A stretch of 64,000 nucleotides of DNA from Kumtagia ephedrae (lineage in GTDB: Bacteria > Pseudomonadota > Alphaproteobacteria > Rhizobiales > Rhizobiaceae), in the NCBI RefSeq assembly GCF_003012745.1, contig NZ_PXYK01000007.1:169077-233076 (forward strand). Reading direction: 5' to 3'. How positions within the stretch are numbered: the first letter of the stretch is position 1; each line of letters opens with the position of its first letter. The notes beneath the pieces are model-generated. The model saw nothing but the letters and a program-made list of their open reading frames with translations. It was not told the origin of the DNA and searched no databases. Positions 24,601-33,142 of the stretch are shown here, in pieces. The position numbers and the translations under genes were made by a program.

Positions 24601-26439
24601 CGAGACGTCGGCGATAAGATAGACGCGGTCATAGTCGTCGCCGCCGACGAAGCTGTCCTTGCCGGTCTCGTTGCCGCCTATGTAGAAATAGTCGTCGCCG
24701 GCGCCGCCGTTGAGATTGTCGTCGCCCTTGCCGCCGGTGAGTTCGTCATTGCCGTCGCCGCCCGACAGGGTGTCGTTGCCGTCGCCGCCGTCGACCAGGT
24801 CCGTGCCGATGTGCCCGGCATAGCTGTCGGCGCCGCCGTTGAGATTGATGGTCGCATAATCGATGGAAGACAGGCCGCTGACGTCGAAGACATCGTCTCC
24901 GCTGGTGCCGGACAGCGTCCAGCCGTTGAGGCTCAGATGTTCGACGCTTCCGGCCTTGAGGGTCAGGCTCGACAGCGCGGTATCGGCGGTGAGCGACAGG
25001 TAGTCGAAACCAGCGCCGCCGACATAGCTGTCCTTGCCCACTTCGCTGCCGCCGATATAGAAGGTGTCGTCCCCCTCGCCGCCTTCCAGCGTGTCGTCGC
25101 CCTTGCCGCCGGTGAGCAGATCGTTGCCCTTGCCGCCGGAAAGCTTGTCGTTGCCGTCGCCGCCGTCGACGAGGTCGCTGCCGACATGGCCCACATAGCC
25201 GTCGGCGCCGGCGTTGAGATTGATGGTGACATAGTCGATGGACAAGACGCCGCTGACGTCGAAGGCGTCGTTGCCGCCCGTTCCCGACAGCGTCCAGCCG
25301 TTGAGGCTCAGATAGTCGACGCTGCCGGCCTTGAGCGTCAGGCTCGACAGAACGGTATCGGCGGTCAGGAACAGATAGTCGTTTCCGGCACCCCCGACGA
25401 AGCTGTCCTTTCCGCTATCGGTTCCGCCGATAAAGAAATAGTCGTCGCCGCCGCCGCCATTGAGGCTGTCGTCGCCCTTGCCGCCGGTGAGTTGGTCGTG
25501 ACCGTCGCCGCCCGACAGCGTGTCGTTGCCGTCGCCGCCGTCGACCATGTCCGTTCCGACATGGCCGACATAGCTGTCAGCTTCGGCGCCGAGATTGATC
25601 GTGACCGCGTCGAGCGCCGCCAGGCCGCTGACGTCGAAGACGTCCTTGCCGCTCGTTCCCGACAGCGCCCAGCCGTTGAGGCTCAGCTGCTCGACGCTGC
25701 CGGCCTTGAGCGTCAGGCTCGACAACGACGTATCGGCCGTGAGCTGGACGTAGTCGTAGTCGGCCCCGCCGACATAGCTGTCCTTGCCGACGTCGTTGCC
25801 GCCGATGTAAAAAACGTCGTCGCCGCTTCCGCCGTTGAGAACGTCGTCGCCCTTGCCGCCGGTCAGCTGGTCGTAGCCAGCGCCGCCCGACAGCGTGTCG
25901 TTGCCGTCGCCGCCGTCGACGATGTCGGTGCCGGCATGGCCGGTAAAGCTGTCGACGCCGTTGCCGAGATTGATGGCACCGCCATAGAAATTGGTCAGCC
26001 CGCTCAGGTCGAACGTGTCGTTGCCGCCGGTTCCCGACAGCGAATAGCCTTGGGAGTTGAAATCCTCGACGCTGCCGGCCTTCAGGAGGAGGCTCGACAG
26101 CGCTGTGTCGGCGAAGAGAGCGAGAACGTCGTAGTTGGCTCCGCCATTGAAGGTGTCCGAGCCCGCATCGGTGCCGCCGATGTAGAAGATGTCGTCTCCG
26201 GCGCCGCCGTTCAGCGTGTCGTCGCCGGTGTCGCCGTAGAGAACGTCGTTGTCATTGCCGCCGTCGAGCGTGTCGTTGCCGCCGCCGCCACGGATTTCGT
26301 CGTTGCCTTCGAGACCGTTCAGCGTGTCGTTGCCGATGTCGAGAAGAGGGTCGCCACCGTCGGGATAGCCATAGATGAAATCCCCGTCCACCGTGCCGTT
26401 CTTGGTGTCAGCACCATTCGTTCCGAAGATGGTAGCCAT
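21607..26439 (-). CDS. Giant RTX-type calcium-binding secreted protein 5
   Basis: A 1,610-residue protein starting MATIFGTNGADTKNGTVDGD, with GGGGGGA upstream of the ATG. The N-terminal half is six tandem 125-residue units. Each has several RTX nonapeptides (GGDGNDTLSGGDGNDELTGG), a YFYIGGNExGKDSFVGG segment and an LSxLxLKAGSVExLxLNGxxLSGT strand pair. The C-terminal half holds six copies of the 89-residue shared module, then the common cap ending TNADFAVV. No enzymatic domain is seen. The periodicity suggests a long rod-like beta-roll, such as a surface adhesin or matrix protein. Secretion by a type I system encoded elsewhere is inferred from the family. Confidence 0.86.
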   Translation of the reverse strand: MATIFGTNGADTKNGTVDGDFIYGYPDGGDPLLDIGNDTLNGLEGNDEIRGGGGNDTLDGGNDNDVLYGDTGDDTLNGGAGDDIFYIGGTDAGSDTFNGGANYDVLALFADTALSSLLLKAGSVEDFNSQGYSLSGTGGNDTFDLSGLTNFYGGAINLGNGVDSFTGHAGTDIVDGGDGNDTLSGGAGYDQLTGGKGDDVLNGGSGDDVFYIGGNDVGKDSYVGGADYDYVQLTADTSLSSLTLKAGSVEQLSLNGWALSGTSGKDVFDVSGLAALDAVTINLGAEADSYVGHVGTDMVDGGDGNDTLSGGDGHDQLTGGKGDDSLNGGGGDDYFFIGGTDSGKDSFVGGAGNDYLFLTADTVLSSLTLKAGSVDYLSLNGWTLSGTGGNDAFDVSGVLSIDYVTINLNAGADGYVGHVGSDLVDGGDGNDKLSGGKGNDLLTGGKGDDTLEGGEGDDTFYIGGSEVGKDSYVGGAGFDYLSLTADTALSSLTLKAGSVEHLSLNGWTLSGTSGDDVFDVSGLSSIDYATINLNGGADSYAGHIGTDLVDGGDGNDTLSGGDGNDELTGGKGDDNLNGGAGDDYFYIGGNETGKDSFVGGDDYDRVYLIADVSVSYLSLKAGSVEELTLNGWTLSGTDGADVFDLSGLTSLPYSLIQLGLGVDSYTGHVGTDLVDGGDGNDTLSGGDGNDELTGGKGDDTLDGGAGDDYFYIGGNEAGKDSFIGGTEYDRVFLTDNTTLSSLILNAAAGVEELNLNGAALFGTTGADVFDLSGITTLYGSQILLNGGADTYTGHVGYDNVDGGTGSDTLSYAGSDAGVTVSLATGVATGGHAEGDTFIGFENLRGSNFIDKLTGNGSANKLEGLDGDDVLDGAGGADTLAGGKGDDTFYVDNAGDVVTEAVGEGANDKVVVKASYVLTAGSEVEVMTTSSSGGTSAINITGNTFAQKITGNAGDNILADGGGAGIDTLRGLGGNDTYKVGNSAAIIIEGAAEGAADRMMASVDYALAAGVHVELLETEDAAGTSAIDLTGNALAQQITGNAGDNILSSGAAGAADTMTGLGGNDTYRVYNAGDVIVEGAGQGTADKVAAALDYVLQAGVEVEIMATDDAAGTSAIDLTGNALAQDITGNAGDNILSAGAAGAADTLRGLGGNDTYRVFNAGDVIVEATGQGTADRVIAGLDYVLKSGVEVEIMATDDAAGTAAIDLTGNALVQDITGNAGANILSDGGGAGVDTMTGLGGNDTYIVRNSGTVVVEGAGQGTADKVAAGVSYVLKAGVQIELLTTTSAAGTTAINLTGNALAQQITGNAGDNILSSGAAGAADTMTGLGGNDTYRVYNAGDVIVEGAGQGTADRVLAAVDYVLKAGIEVEIMQTNGAAGTSAIDLTGNALAQQITGNAGDNILSSGAAGAADTMTGLGGNDTYRVYNAGDIIVESSTQGTADRVVSAIDYTLGAGVHVEIMQTNGASGTSGIDITGNEIAQSITGNAGANILDGKAGDDVLTGGAGKDFFLFSSTLGATNIDTIADFSVVDDTIRLENAIFAALTTTGTLSLANFRANTTGEAQDSNDRIIYETDTGRLYYDADANGAGARIHFATLTGLPTLTNADFAVV
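21990..23620 (-). repeat. Tandem 267-bp repeats in RTX gene 5
   Basis: The sequence encoding GLGGNDTY recurs at about 22178, 22445, 22712, 22979, 23246 and 23513, an exact 267-base (89-codon) period. Several neighbouring copies are nearly identical at the DNA level, so they could recombine. The same module appears in the other four RTX genes. Confidence 0.9.
24020..26290 (-). repeat. Tandem 375-bp repeats in RTX gene 5
   Basis: The string TGTCGTTGCC (+ strand) occurs at 24396, 24771, 25146, 25521, 25896 and 26271, an exact 375-base (125-codon) period over six units. The constant period means no indel has survived between copies, consistent with recent expansion or strong structural constraint. 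Confidence 0.9.
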
Positions 26440-27048
26440 CCGGATTCCCCCCGCCAAAGATGTCGATATGCTTGAGCGCCTTCGCAGGTCACCCGGCCCC
26501 GCCTGATTTGTAGATTTTCTTAAGGAAATAATCAACTGTCAACTTGCGAGTATTCTTTGGCTTCTTCCAAGGCCCGCAAAGACATCGACAACCGAAACAT
26601 GATCACCGATCGGCATGTAGTTGGCCGGAGCTGATCTCGCATTGTGCTCGGAAGCTGCGGAACGAAGGTCAAATCCACTCGACTTCGACCTGGATCGAAG
26701 TCGAACGACCGACGATGCGCGAGGATCCTCTGCCCGTCCCCGCCACTCGCATCCATGCCGGCACGATGCGTTCCCCATCCCCGCTATCCACATGCCCACC
26801 CACAAGATGTTGAGGCTGCGGGATTGCCGCAAACGAATCCTTGACGGCCCCGGACGAGTCGCCTTTTATGGATGACGCGCCTCTGTTGCGGGCGCGGCCG
26901 GCGGGCCTTCCCGCAGGCCCTGTGAAGTGAACCTTCAAGTGTTTTCGGGCATTTCGCCGCCCCTTCCGGGCGGGCGGAGGCCTGTTGCGTCACGCGTGGC
27001 TTTTTTCGCGCCGGAAAGCGTCGAAAGGGTGGCGAGAAAGGTGTGGTT
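26440..27048. other. Intergenic region between RTX gene 5 and nrdJ
   Basis: About 600 bases, divergent promoters on either side. The stretch 26510-26720 is more A+T-rich than its surroundings. Short frames here do not look like proteins. No riboswitch core or tRNA is seen. It should contain the RTX gene 5 promoter. Confidence 0.4.
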
Positions 27049-27064
27049 AACCTATATTTAGTGT
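27049..27064 (+). promoter_or_regulatory. Candidate NrdR box 1 upstream of nrdJ
   Basis: AACCTATATTTAGTGT matches the known NrdR consensus ACACWATATATWGTGT at 13 of 16 positions. NrdR is the dATP/ATP-sensing repressor of ribonucleotide reductase genes. CTATAT inside it could double as a -10 element, so binding would block RNA polymerase. Confidence 0.6.
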
Positions 27065-27080
27065 TTACCGACGACGATGG

Positions 27081-27096
27081 ACGCTAGATGAAGTGG
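27081..27096 (+). promoter_or_regulatory. Candidate NrdR box 2 upstream of nrdJ
   Basis: ACGCTAGATGAAGTGG matches the NrdR consensus at 11 of 16 positions. It starts exactly 32 bases after box 1, the three-helical-turn spacing known for NrdR tandem sites. On its own it would be weak; the spacing is the support. Confidence 0.45.
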
Positions 27097-27237
27097 TTAG
27101 TCGACTTCGGGATCAAGCGGCGGCCGGAACGCAGGGGCCGCCTCGAGGGCTCGATCCCAGGCGTCGACGCAGTGCTCCACGGGGCGGCCTTCCCGGACGA
27201 GGCGGAAGGTTTCGGGGCAAAGGTGCCGCGGCCATGA
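27088..27237 (+). CDS. Possible small leader ORF before nrdJ
   Basis: A 49-codon open frame starting MKWLVDFGIKRRPERRGRL, between the candidate NrdR boxes and nrdJ. Only a weak GGA precedes it. It overlaps candidate NrdR box 2, and its composition (many Arg, Gly, Pro) is what random GC-rich DNA would give. It may be a leader peptide or nothing. Confidence 0.22.
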   Translation: MKWLVDFGIKRRPERRGRLEGSIPGVDAVLHGAAFPDEAEGFGAKVPRP

Positions 27238-27301
27238 CGGCGGCGGCGGACGGTGGATCTAGCCCTGCCGATGAGAGCCGGTGGCAGCCGGCGGGCAGGC
27301 G

Positions 27302-27311
27302 CTATATATAG
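27302..27311 (+). promoter_or_regulatory. Palindrome CTATATATAG just before the nrdJ ribosome-binding site
   Basis: A perfect 10-base palindrome identical to the NrdR core, 5 bases before the AAGGA of nrdJ. The outer bases do not match the NrdR consensus, so it may be a third weak site or chance. Confidence 0.3.
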
Positions 27312-27330
27312 ACATGAAGGACTGAGCATC

Positions 27331-30300
27331 ATGCGGATCGAGCGGCGTTTCACCAAGTCCGGACAGAGCCCCTATGCGGAGATCGATTTCCGCAAGGCGG
27401 TGAGCGAGATCAAGAACCCGGACGGCTCCGTCGTCTTCCGGCTGGCCGACATCGACGTGCCCCAGCAGTTCTCGCAGGTCGCCGCCGACATTCTGGCGCA
27501 AAAGTACTTCCGCAAGGCCGGCGTGCCGGCGCGGCTGAAGAAGGTCGAAGAGACCTCCGTCCCGTCCTTCCTGTGGCGCTCGGTGCCCGACACCGAGGCG
27601 CTCGCCGCGCTGCCCGAGGCCGAGCGCTACGGCTCCGAGACCGACGCCCGCCAGGTCTTCGACCGACTGGCCGGCACCTGGGCCTATTGGGGCTGGAAGG
27701 GCGGCTACTTCGCATCGGAAGAGGATGCGAGGACGTTCCGCGACGAACTCGCCTACATGCTCGCCACCCAGCGCGTCGCCCCCAACTCGCCGCAATGGTT
27801 CAACACCGGCCTGCACTGGGCCTACGGCATCGACGGCCCCGGCCAGGGCCATTTCTACGTCGACCCGTTCACCGGCAAACTCACCAAGTCGAAATCCGCC
27901 TACGAGCATCCGCAGCCGCATGCCTGCTTCATCCAGGGCGTGCAGGACGACCTCGTCAACGAGGGCGGCATCATGGACCTGTGGGTGCGCGAGGCGCGCC
28001 TGTTCAAATACGGCTCCGGCACCGGCTCCAATTTTTCCATGCTGCGCGGCGAGGGCGAAAAGCTGTCCGGCGGCGGAAAATCGTCGGGCCTGATGAGCTT
28101 TCTGAAGATCGGCGACCGCGCCGCCGGCGCCATCAAGTCGGGCGGCACGACGCGCCGCGCCGCCAAGATGGTGATCGTCGACGCCGACCATCCCGACATC
28201 GAGGCCTTCATCGACTGGAAGGTGAAGGAGGAGGAAAAGGTCGCCTCGCTCGTCACCGGCTCCAAGATCGTGAAAAAGCACCTCGCCGCGATTATGAAGG
28301 CCTGCGTCAACTGCGAAGGCAGCGACGACGACTGTTTCGACCCGTCGGTCAACACCGCGCTGAAGCGCGCCATCAAGGACGCCAAGAAGAGCGCCGTGCC
28401 GGAGAACTACATCAAGCGCGTCATCCAGTTCGCGCGCCAGGGCTACACCGCGCTCGACTTCAGGACCTACGACACCGACTGGGATTCCGAGGCCTATCTC
28501 ACCGTCTCCGGCCAGAACTCCAACAACTCGATCTCGCTCAGGGACGATTTCCTGCGCGCCGTCGAGACCGACGGCGAGTGGAACCTGATCCGCCGCATGG
28601 ACGGAAAGGTCCACAAGACCCTCCCCGCCCGCGACCTGTGGGAGAAGATCGGCTACGCCGCCTGGGCCTCGGCCGATCCGGGCCTGCATTTCAACACCAC
28701 CATGAACGACTGGCACACCTGCGTGTCGGCCGGCGCCATCCGCGCCTCCAATCCGTGCTCGGAATACATGTTTTTGGACGACACGGCCTGCAACCTGGCG
28801 TCCATCAACCTGCTGCCCTACCGCAATGCCGACGGCAGCATCGACATCGCCGCCTACGAGCACACCGTGCGCCTGTGGACCATCGTGCTGGAAATCTCCG
28901 TCATGATGGCGCAGTTCCCGTCCAGGGAGATCGCCAAGCTCTCCTACGACTACCGCACGCTCGGCCTCGGCTACGCCAATATCGGCGGCCTGTTGATGAC
29001 CTCCGGCATCCCCTATGATTCGGCCGAGGGCCGCGCCATCTGCGCCGCGCTCACCGCCATCATGACCGGCGTCGCCTATGCCACCTCGGCCGAGATGGCG
29101 GCCGAGCTCGGCGCCTTCCCCGACTACGGCCGCAACAGCGTCCACATGCTGCGTGTCATGCGCAACCATCGCCGCGCCGCCTATGGCGAGAAGGACGGCT
29201 ACGAGAAGCTGGCGGTCAACCCGGTGCCGCTGGTGCATGCCGACCTCGTCCAGAGCGAGCTCGGCGAGCATGCGAAAACCGCCTGGGACCGCGCCATCGA
29301 GCTCGGCGAGGAGCACGGTTTTCGCAACGCCCAGGCGACGGTGATCGCGCCCACCGGCACGATCGGCCTCGTCATGGACTGCGACACCACCGGCATCGAG
29401 CCCGACTTCGCCCTGGTGAAGTTCAAGAAGCTCGCCGGCGGCGGCTACTTCAAGATCATCAACCGCGCCGTGCCCGAGGCGCTGCGCACGCTCGGCTATT
29501 CGGAAAGCCAGATCGCCGAGATCGAGGCCTATGCGGTCGGCCACGGCAATTTGAACCAGGCGCCCGGCGTCAACCTGACCACGCTCAGGACGAAGGGATT
29601 CACCGACGACAAGATCGAGGCGCTCAACGCCGCGCTGAAGTCGGCCTTCGACATAAAGTTCGTCTTCAACCAGTGGGCGCTCGGCGCCGACTGGCTGAAG
29701 CAGACGTTCGGCTTCACCGACGAGCAGCTCAACGATTTCTCCTTCGAGATGCTGCCGTCGCTCGGCTTCACCAGGAAGGAGATCGAGGCCGCCAACATCC
29801 ATGTCTGCGGCGCCATGACGCTGGAGGGTGCACCCTTCCTGAAAGCCGAACATCTGCCGGTGTTCGACTGCGCCAATCCCTGCGGCAAGATCGGCAAGCG
29901 CTACCTGTCGGTCGAGAGCCACATCCGCATGATGGCGGCGGCGCAGCCCTTCATCTCCGGCGCCATCTCCAAAACCATCAACATGCCGAACGAGGCGACC
30001 GTCGAGGACTGCAAGAACGCCTACATGCTGTCGTGGAAGCTGGCGCTGAAGGCCAACGCGCTCTACCGCGACGGCTCGAAGCTGTCGCAGCCGCTGAACG
30101 CCTCCCTCATCGCCGACGAGGATGAGGACGAGGACGACGCGGTCGAGGCGCTGGTCGCCGCCCCCGCCGCCGCCAAGGCCGTGCAGGTGACGGAAAAGAT
30201 CGTCGAGCGCGTGGTCGAGCGCCTCTATCGCGACCGCGAAAAGCTGCCGAACCGCCGCCAGGGTTATACGCAGAAGGCGGTCGTCGGCGGCCACAAGGTG

Positions 30301-31230
30301 TACCTGCGCACCGGCGAGTTCGGCGACGGGCGGATCGGCGAGATTTTCATCGACATGCACAAGGAAGGCGCGGCCTTCCGCGCCATGATGAACAATTTCG
30401 CCATCGCCATTTCGCTCGGCCTGCAATACGGCGTGCCGCTCGAGGAATATGTGGAGGCCTTCACCTTCACCAAGTTCGAGCCGGCGGGCGTGGTCATCGG
30501 CAACGATGCCATCAAGAACGCAACCTCGATCCTCGACTACGTCTTCCGCGAGCTCGCCGTCTCCTATCTCGGCCGCCACGACCTCGCCCATGTCGACGTG
30601 TCGGATTTTTCCAACACGTCGCTCGGAAAAGGCATCCAGGAGGGCAAGACCAATCTGGTCTCGACCGGCTGGACGCGCGGCCACAAGCCGACGCTGGTCG
30701 GCAAGTCGAACGAGGCCAAGGGGTTTGCCGGCGCCGGTGCAGGTGGCTCCAGCCCCTCCCCCGCCGCCGCTCCCGTCCGCGCCGCGCCGACCGCCTCCGG
30801 CGGTTCCAACGTGCGCGCCTTCACCGGCAGCACCGTGACCGCGCTGAAGCCGCTCGCCTCCGAACTGCGCGACGAGGTCACCGCCTTCAAGCGCGACTAC
30901 GAGGAGCGGGCGAAGGAGCTGGCGGAAGACATCGCCTTCGACGAGGAATGGGCACCCGAGGCCGACGCCTCCCCCACGCCCGCCGCCTCCGCCGCGCCGA
31001 CCTCCCGCGCCGCCGCCTCGTCCGGCGCTTCGGCGACGGCCGACCTCTTCACCGACGCGGCGGCGCGCGAAGCGTCCGACGCCAAGGCGATCGCCGCCGA
31101 GCGGCGCAGCCAGGCCATCATGCGCGGCTACACCGGCAACATGTGCTCGGAGTGCCAGAATTTCACGATGGTGCGGAATGGGACTTGCGAGAAGTGCGAC
31201 ACGTGCGGGGCGACCAGCGGGTGTAGTTGA
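27331..31230 (+). CDS. nrdJ: Vitamin B12-dependent (class II) ribonucleoside-diphosphate reductase
   Basis: A 1,299-residue adenosylcobalamin-dependent reductase that makes deoxyribonucleotides with or without oxygen. The start [20 protein letters not shown] at 27331 has AAGGA 10 bases upstream. The catalytic alpha-barrel shows [47 protein letters not shown] and [16 protein letters not shown]. The C-terminus carries a zinc-ribbon/redox tail with MCSECQNF and CEKCDTCG. A low-complexity Ala/Ser/Pro linker (about 1130-1250) precedes it, as in other rhizobial NrdJ. It stands alone, behind candidate NrdR boxes at 27049-27096 and a leader of about 250 bases. This is likely the main RNR of the organism. 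Confidence 0.97.
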   Translation: MRIERRFTKSGQSPYAEIDFRKAVSEIKNPDGSVVFRLADIDVPQQFSQVAADILAQKYFRKAGVPARLKKVEETSVPSFLWRSVPDTEALAALPEAERYGSETDARQVFDRLAGTWAYWGWKGGYFASEEDARTFRDELAYMLATQRVAPNSPQWFNTGLHWAYGIDGPGQGHFYVDPFTGKLTKSKSAYEHPQPHACFIQGVQDDLVNEGGIMDLWVREARLFKYGSGTGSNFSMLRGEGEKLSGGGKSSGLMSFLKIGDRAAGAIKSGGTTRRAAKMVIVDADHPDIEAFIDWKVKEEEKVASLVTGSKIVKKHLAAIMKACVNCEGSDDDCFDPSVNTALKRAIKDAKKSAVPENYIKRVIQFARQGYTALDFRTYDTDWDSEAYLTVSGQNSNNSISLRDDFLRAVETDGEWNLIRRMDGKVHKTLPARDLWEKIGYAAWASADPGLHFNTTMNDWHTCVSAGAIRASNPCSEYMFLDDTACNLASINLLPYRNADGSIDIAAYEHTVRLWTIVLEISVMMAQFPSREIAKLSYDYRTLGLGYANIGGLLMTSGIPYDSAEGRAICAALTAIMTGVAYATSAEMAAELGAFPDYGRNSVHMLRVMRNHRRAAYGEKDGYEKLAVNPVPLVHADLVQSELGEHAKTAWDRAIELGEEHGFRNAQATVIAPTGTIGLVMDCDTTGIEPDFALVKFKKLAGGGYFKIINRAVPEALRTLGYSESQIAEIEAYAVGHGNLNQAPGVNLTTLRTKGFTDDKIEALNAALKSAFDIKFVFNQWALGADWLKQTFGFTDEQLNDFSFEMLPSLGFTRKEIEAANIHVCGAMTLEGAPFLKAEHLPVFDCANPCGKIGKRYLSVESHIRMMAAAQPFISGAISKTINMPNEATVEDCKNAYMLSWKLALKANALYRDGSKLSQPLNASLIADEDEDEDDAVEALVAAPAAAKAVQVTEKIVERVVERLYRDREKLPNRRQGYTQKAVVGGHKVYLRTGEFGDGRIGEIFIDMHKEGAAFRAMMNNFAIAISLGLQYGVPLEEYVEAFTFTKFEPAGVVIGNDAIKNATSILDYVFRELAVSYLGRHDLAHVDVSDFSNTSLGKGIQEGKTNLVSTGWTRGHKPTLVGKSNEAKGFAGAGAGGSSPSPAAAPVRAAPTASGGSNVRAFTGSTVTALKPLASELRDEVTAFKRDYEERAKELAEDIAFDEEWAPEADASPTPAASAAPTSRAAASSGASATADLFTDAAAREASDAKAIAAERRSQAIMRGYTGNMCSECQNFTMVRNGTCEKCDTCGATSGCS

Positions 31231-31241
31231 AAGACGATCAA

Positions 31242-31574
31242 ATGAACCTAAAAGACTTCGTCCGAACAACACTGTTGGAAATTATGGAAGGTGTTGCAAG
31301 CGCGCAACAGGAATGGAATTCAAGGCCAAACTCAAAAGGTGTCATCAACCCGGTCTTTGGCTCTGTCCAAGAGGCACACAAATACACAAGGACGGTCAAG
31401 TTTGATGTCGCGGTAACCGTCTCGGAGGCTAAGGAAGGCTCCGGGAATGCAGGGCTGAAAATATGGAGCGTTGAGCTTGGAGCTAGTGGTGCACTCTCTA
31501 GCGGTAACAGCACTGTCAGTCGCGTCGAATTTGAGATTCCTGTCAACCCGGCTGCGCTTATAGTCGAGTCGTGA
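31242..31574 (+). CDS. Trypco2-like small protein
   Basis: A 110-residue protein starting MNLKDFVRTTLLEIMEGVAS, 11 bases after the nrdJ stop. The second half (VKFDVAVTVSEAKEGSGNAG, LKIWSVELGASGALS, SRVEFEIPV) resembles the trypsin-co-occurring domain 2 (trypco2) seen in bacterial conflict systems, but the match is by eye and weak. Base composition is clearly lower in G+C than nrdJ, which suggests transfer. It is followed by a palindromic repeat and a DUF559 gene. No trypsin-like partner is adjacent, so its role is open. Confidence 0.6.
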   Translation: MNLKDFVRTTLLEIMEGVASAQQEWNSRPNSKGVINPVFGSVQEAHKYTRTVKFDVAVTVSEAKEGSGNAGLKIWSVELGASGALSSGNSTVSRVEFEIPVNPAALIVES

Positions 31575-31629
31575 CGGAAATCTGCCAAGCGCCAACGCTG
31601 AAGATTGGCGGAAGCGTAAATGCAGCGCT

Positions 31630-31799
31630 CCCCCTTCTCCCCTTGTGGGAGAAGGTGTCGCCCTCGGCCTTGGCGACAGCCAAGGACGAGAAAGGGCGAC
31701 GGATGAGGGGTGTTGGACGGATCGCGTCGCGCCAGGCTGGAACACCCCTCATCCGACCTCGCTTCGCTCGGCCACCTTCTCCCACAAGGGGAGAAGGGG
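31630..31799. repeat. Palindromic repeat element (REP/MITE-like), complete copy
   Basis: Outer arms CCCCTTCTCCCCTTGTGGGA at about 31631 and its inverse near 31773-31799. Inner arms are CGGATGAGGGGTGTT (31700-31714) and AACACCCCTCATCCG (31741-31755). A small hairpin CCTTGGCGACAGCCAAGG sits in the left half. This type of element is widespread between genes in rhizobia. It abuts the DUF559 stop. Confidence 0.8.
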
Positions 31800-32171
31800 T
31801 CACCGCCACGGCTGCAAACTCTGGTTCCGCACATAGGCGATGATCGTGTCGCAGACGGAGTCCAATTCCCTAAGCACCTCGTCGTTCCAGAACCGCAGCA
31901 CCCGAAATCCCCTCGCCTGCAAGTCGGCCTTGCGAAGATCGTCGTGAGCGGATTCGGCATGCTGGCTGCCGTCGATCTCGACGATCAGTTTTGCCTCGAG
32001 GCAGGCGAAGTCGGCCACGTATCGGCCGATCGGCACCTGCCGGCGGAACTTGATGTGGTCGAGCCGCCGGCCGCGCAATTCGCGCCACAGCCTGTCCTCG
32101 GCCTCGGTCATGTCGCGGCGCAGGGTTTTGGCGAAACGACGTTTGGCCGGTGGCACGGGCTGGTGCGGCAT
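31800..32171 (-). CDS. DUF559 (Vsr-like fold) endonuclease-domain protein
   Basis: A 123-residue DUF559 protein. The family has a restriction-endonuclease-like fold related to Vsr mismatch nucleases. Seen here are the N-terminal helix AKTLRRDMTEAEDRLWRELR, the core FRRQVPIGRYVADFACLEAK, the acidic pair LIVEIDGSQH and GFRVLRFWNDEVL. Cellular role is unknown; such genes are common next to repeats and move between strains. Here it is boxed in by palindromic repeats on both sides. Confidence 0.88.
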   Translation of the reverse strand: MPHQPVPPAKRRFAKTLRRDMTEAEDRLWRELRGRRLDHIKFRRQVPIGRYVADFACLEAKLIVEIDGSQHAESAHDDLRKADLQARGFRVLRFWNDEVLRELDSVCDTIIAYVRNQSLQPWR

Positions 32172-32227
32172 GACGTCAGACTATGCCCGCGTCGCGATCC
32201 TTCCAACGCCCTTATAGGTCCCGTTTC

Positions 32228-32469
32228 GTCCAACACCTCCCATTCGACCTTTCTTTTGCCTCGCTCGCTGCGCTCGGGGCTCAGGATCTGGCCCCTTCTC
32301 CCACAAGAAGGGGCGTTTCGCGTCGGCCTCGTCGCCAATCGCCGACGTCGATGATTGGCGGAGCCGCAAAAGCAGCGCCCCCCTTCTCCCCTTGTGGGAG
32401 AAGGTGTCGCCATCGGCCTTGGCTACAGCCAAGGCCGAGATCAGGCGACGGATGAGGGGTGTTGGACGG
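32228..32469. repeat. Two half copies of the same palindromic repeat, rearranged
   Basis: A right half lies at 32228-32310 (starts GTCCAACACCTCCCATTCGA, ends CCCCTTCTCCCACAAGAAGG). A left half lies at 32381-32469 (CCCCCTTCTCCCCTTGTGGG to GGATGAGGGGTGTTGGAC). The left halves of this and the 31.6-kb copy share about 40 bases of flank (GATTGGCGGA...GCAGCGC), so the unit is larger than its palindromic core. Confidence 0.7.
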
Positions 32470-33044
32470 AGCGCAACGGCTGCGGCCTCAGGGGACAGTT
32501 TTATTTTCCTTCCGCGGAGAAGCGGCGGCACTCCAAGGCTGGCGCGAACGAAAAAGCCAATCTTTTCCGGTTCTTACCCGTCCTCTTCGGAAGGCGTTGC
32601 GGAGAAATTGCGGCGTCTCCCACCGATTCTTATCCCCTCCCTCCGGCCTCCCTTATACTTCCACCCAGTCCCTCCTGCGGGAACGCCGATCATGACGGTG
32701 GTCTGCGGGGAGGGGCCGGTGTCCGGAAGGTAGCGGCTAACGTGGCCGCGAGGGCCGGCGCTGCTTCAGAGTTTCCAACGATCCCGTCTTTGAGCGGGAC
32801 GGGGCTCCGGTATGGCCTCAGGAGCCGTCATGAGCGGGATATCGCCGGCGTCGCTTAAGCCGGAGTAGCGAGTACGATCCCATGACCCGGAAATGAAGCG
32901 GCGAAGAAGCACCGGACGGGCGGCCGAAAGGTCGCATATAAAATTAGATGAGCGATCTCGCGGCCGCCCGTCTTCCCGACTTCTTCAATGGCCAGACTGC
33001 GATGCAGGGCGTGGCGAGGACGACGTATGCTCAGGGGATGCTCA
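32470..33044. other. Non-coding region rich in GC hairpins, origin unknown
   Basis: About 575 bases without a convincing gene. It includes a lone GGGGACAGTTTTATTTTCC half-repeat at 32491-32509. From about 32640 to 32880 it contains several GC hairpins, for example TCCCG(8)CGGGA near 32785-32803. A stretch GTCCGGAAGGTAGCGGC near 32720 resembles the SRP RNA tip but does not pair properly. It may be a degraded mobile element or an unrecognised structured RNA. Confidence 0.35.
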
Positions 33045-33122
33045 GGGGACAGTTTACTTTCTTTCGGCAGAAAGGCACGGCGGTTCAAAGGTCGCGCGGG
33101 CCAAAAAAAGTAAACTGTCCCC
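33045..33122. repeat. RAYT-type REP palindrome
   Basis: GGGGACAGTTTACTTT at the left end is the inverse of AAAGTAAACTGTCCCC at the right end, flanking about 45 bases. These arms are the known signature of REP elements mobilised by REP-associated tyrosine transposases. No transposase is in the window. Confidence 0.75.
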
Positions 33123-33142
33123 GGCGCTTCCTCTCCCGGCGC

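Noticed and set aside
21990..26290. CRISPR array
   Set aside because: The repeats are directly adjacent, 267 and 375 bases long, in frame and coding. There are no short repeats with unique spacers and no cas genes.
21664..26475. Open frame of about 1,600 codons antisense to RTX gene 5
   Set aside because: Same reason: it covers the repeats exactly, repeats with the same periods, and has no ribosome-binding site or protein-like features.
26600..27330. Cobalamin riboswitch before nrdJ
   Set aside because: GAGAGCCGGTGGCAGCCGG near 27274 recalls part of the core, but the conserved B12 box and the surrounding helices are absent.
32700..32760. SRP RNA (ffs)
   Set aside because: GTCCGGAAGGTAGC looks like the tip, but the UCC/GGA closing stem and the symmetric loop do not form and the long helix is missing.
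32780..32860. Group II intron domain V
   Set aside because: A GAGCCGTCATGAGC-like stretch is present, but the 34-nt hairpin with the catalytic triad and bulge cannot be built, and there is no reverse transcriptase.
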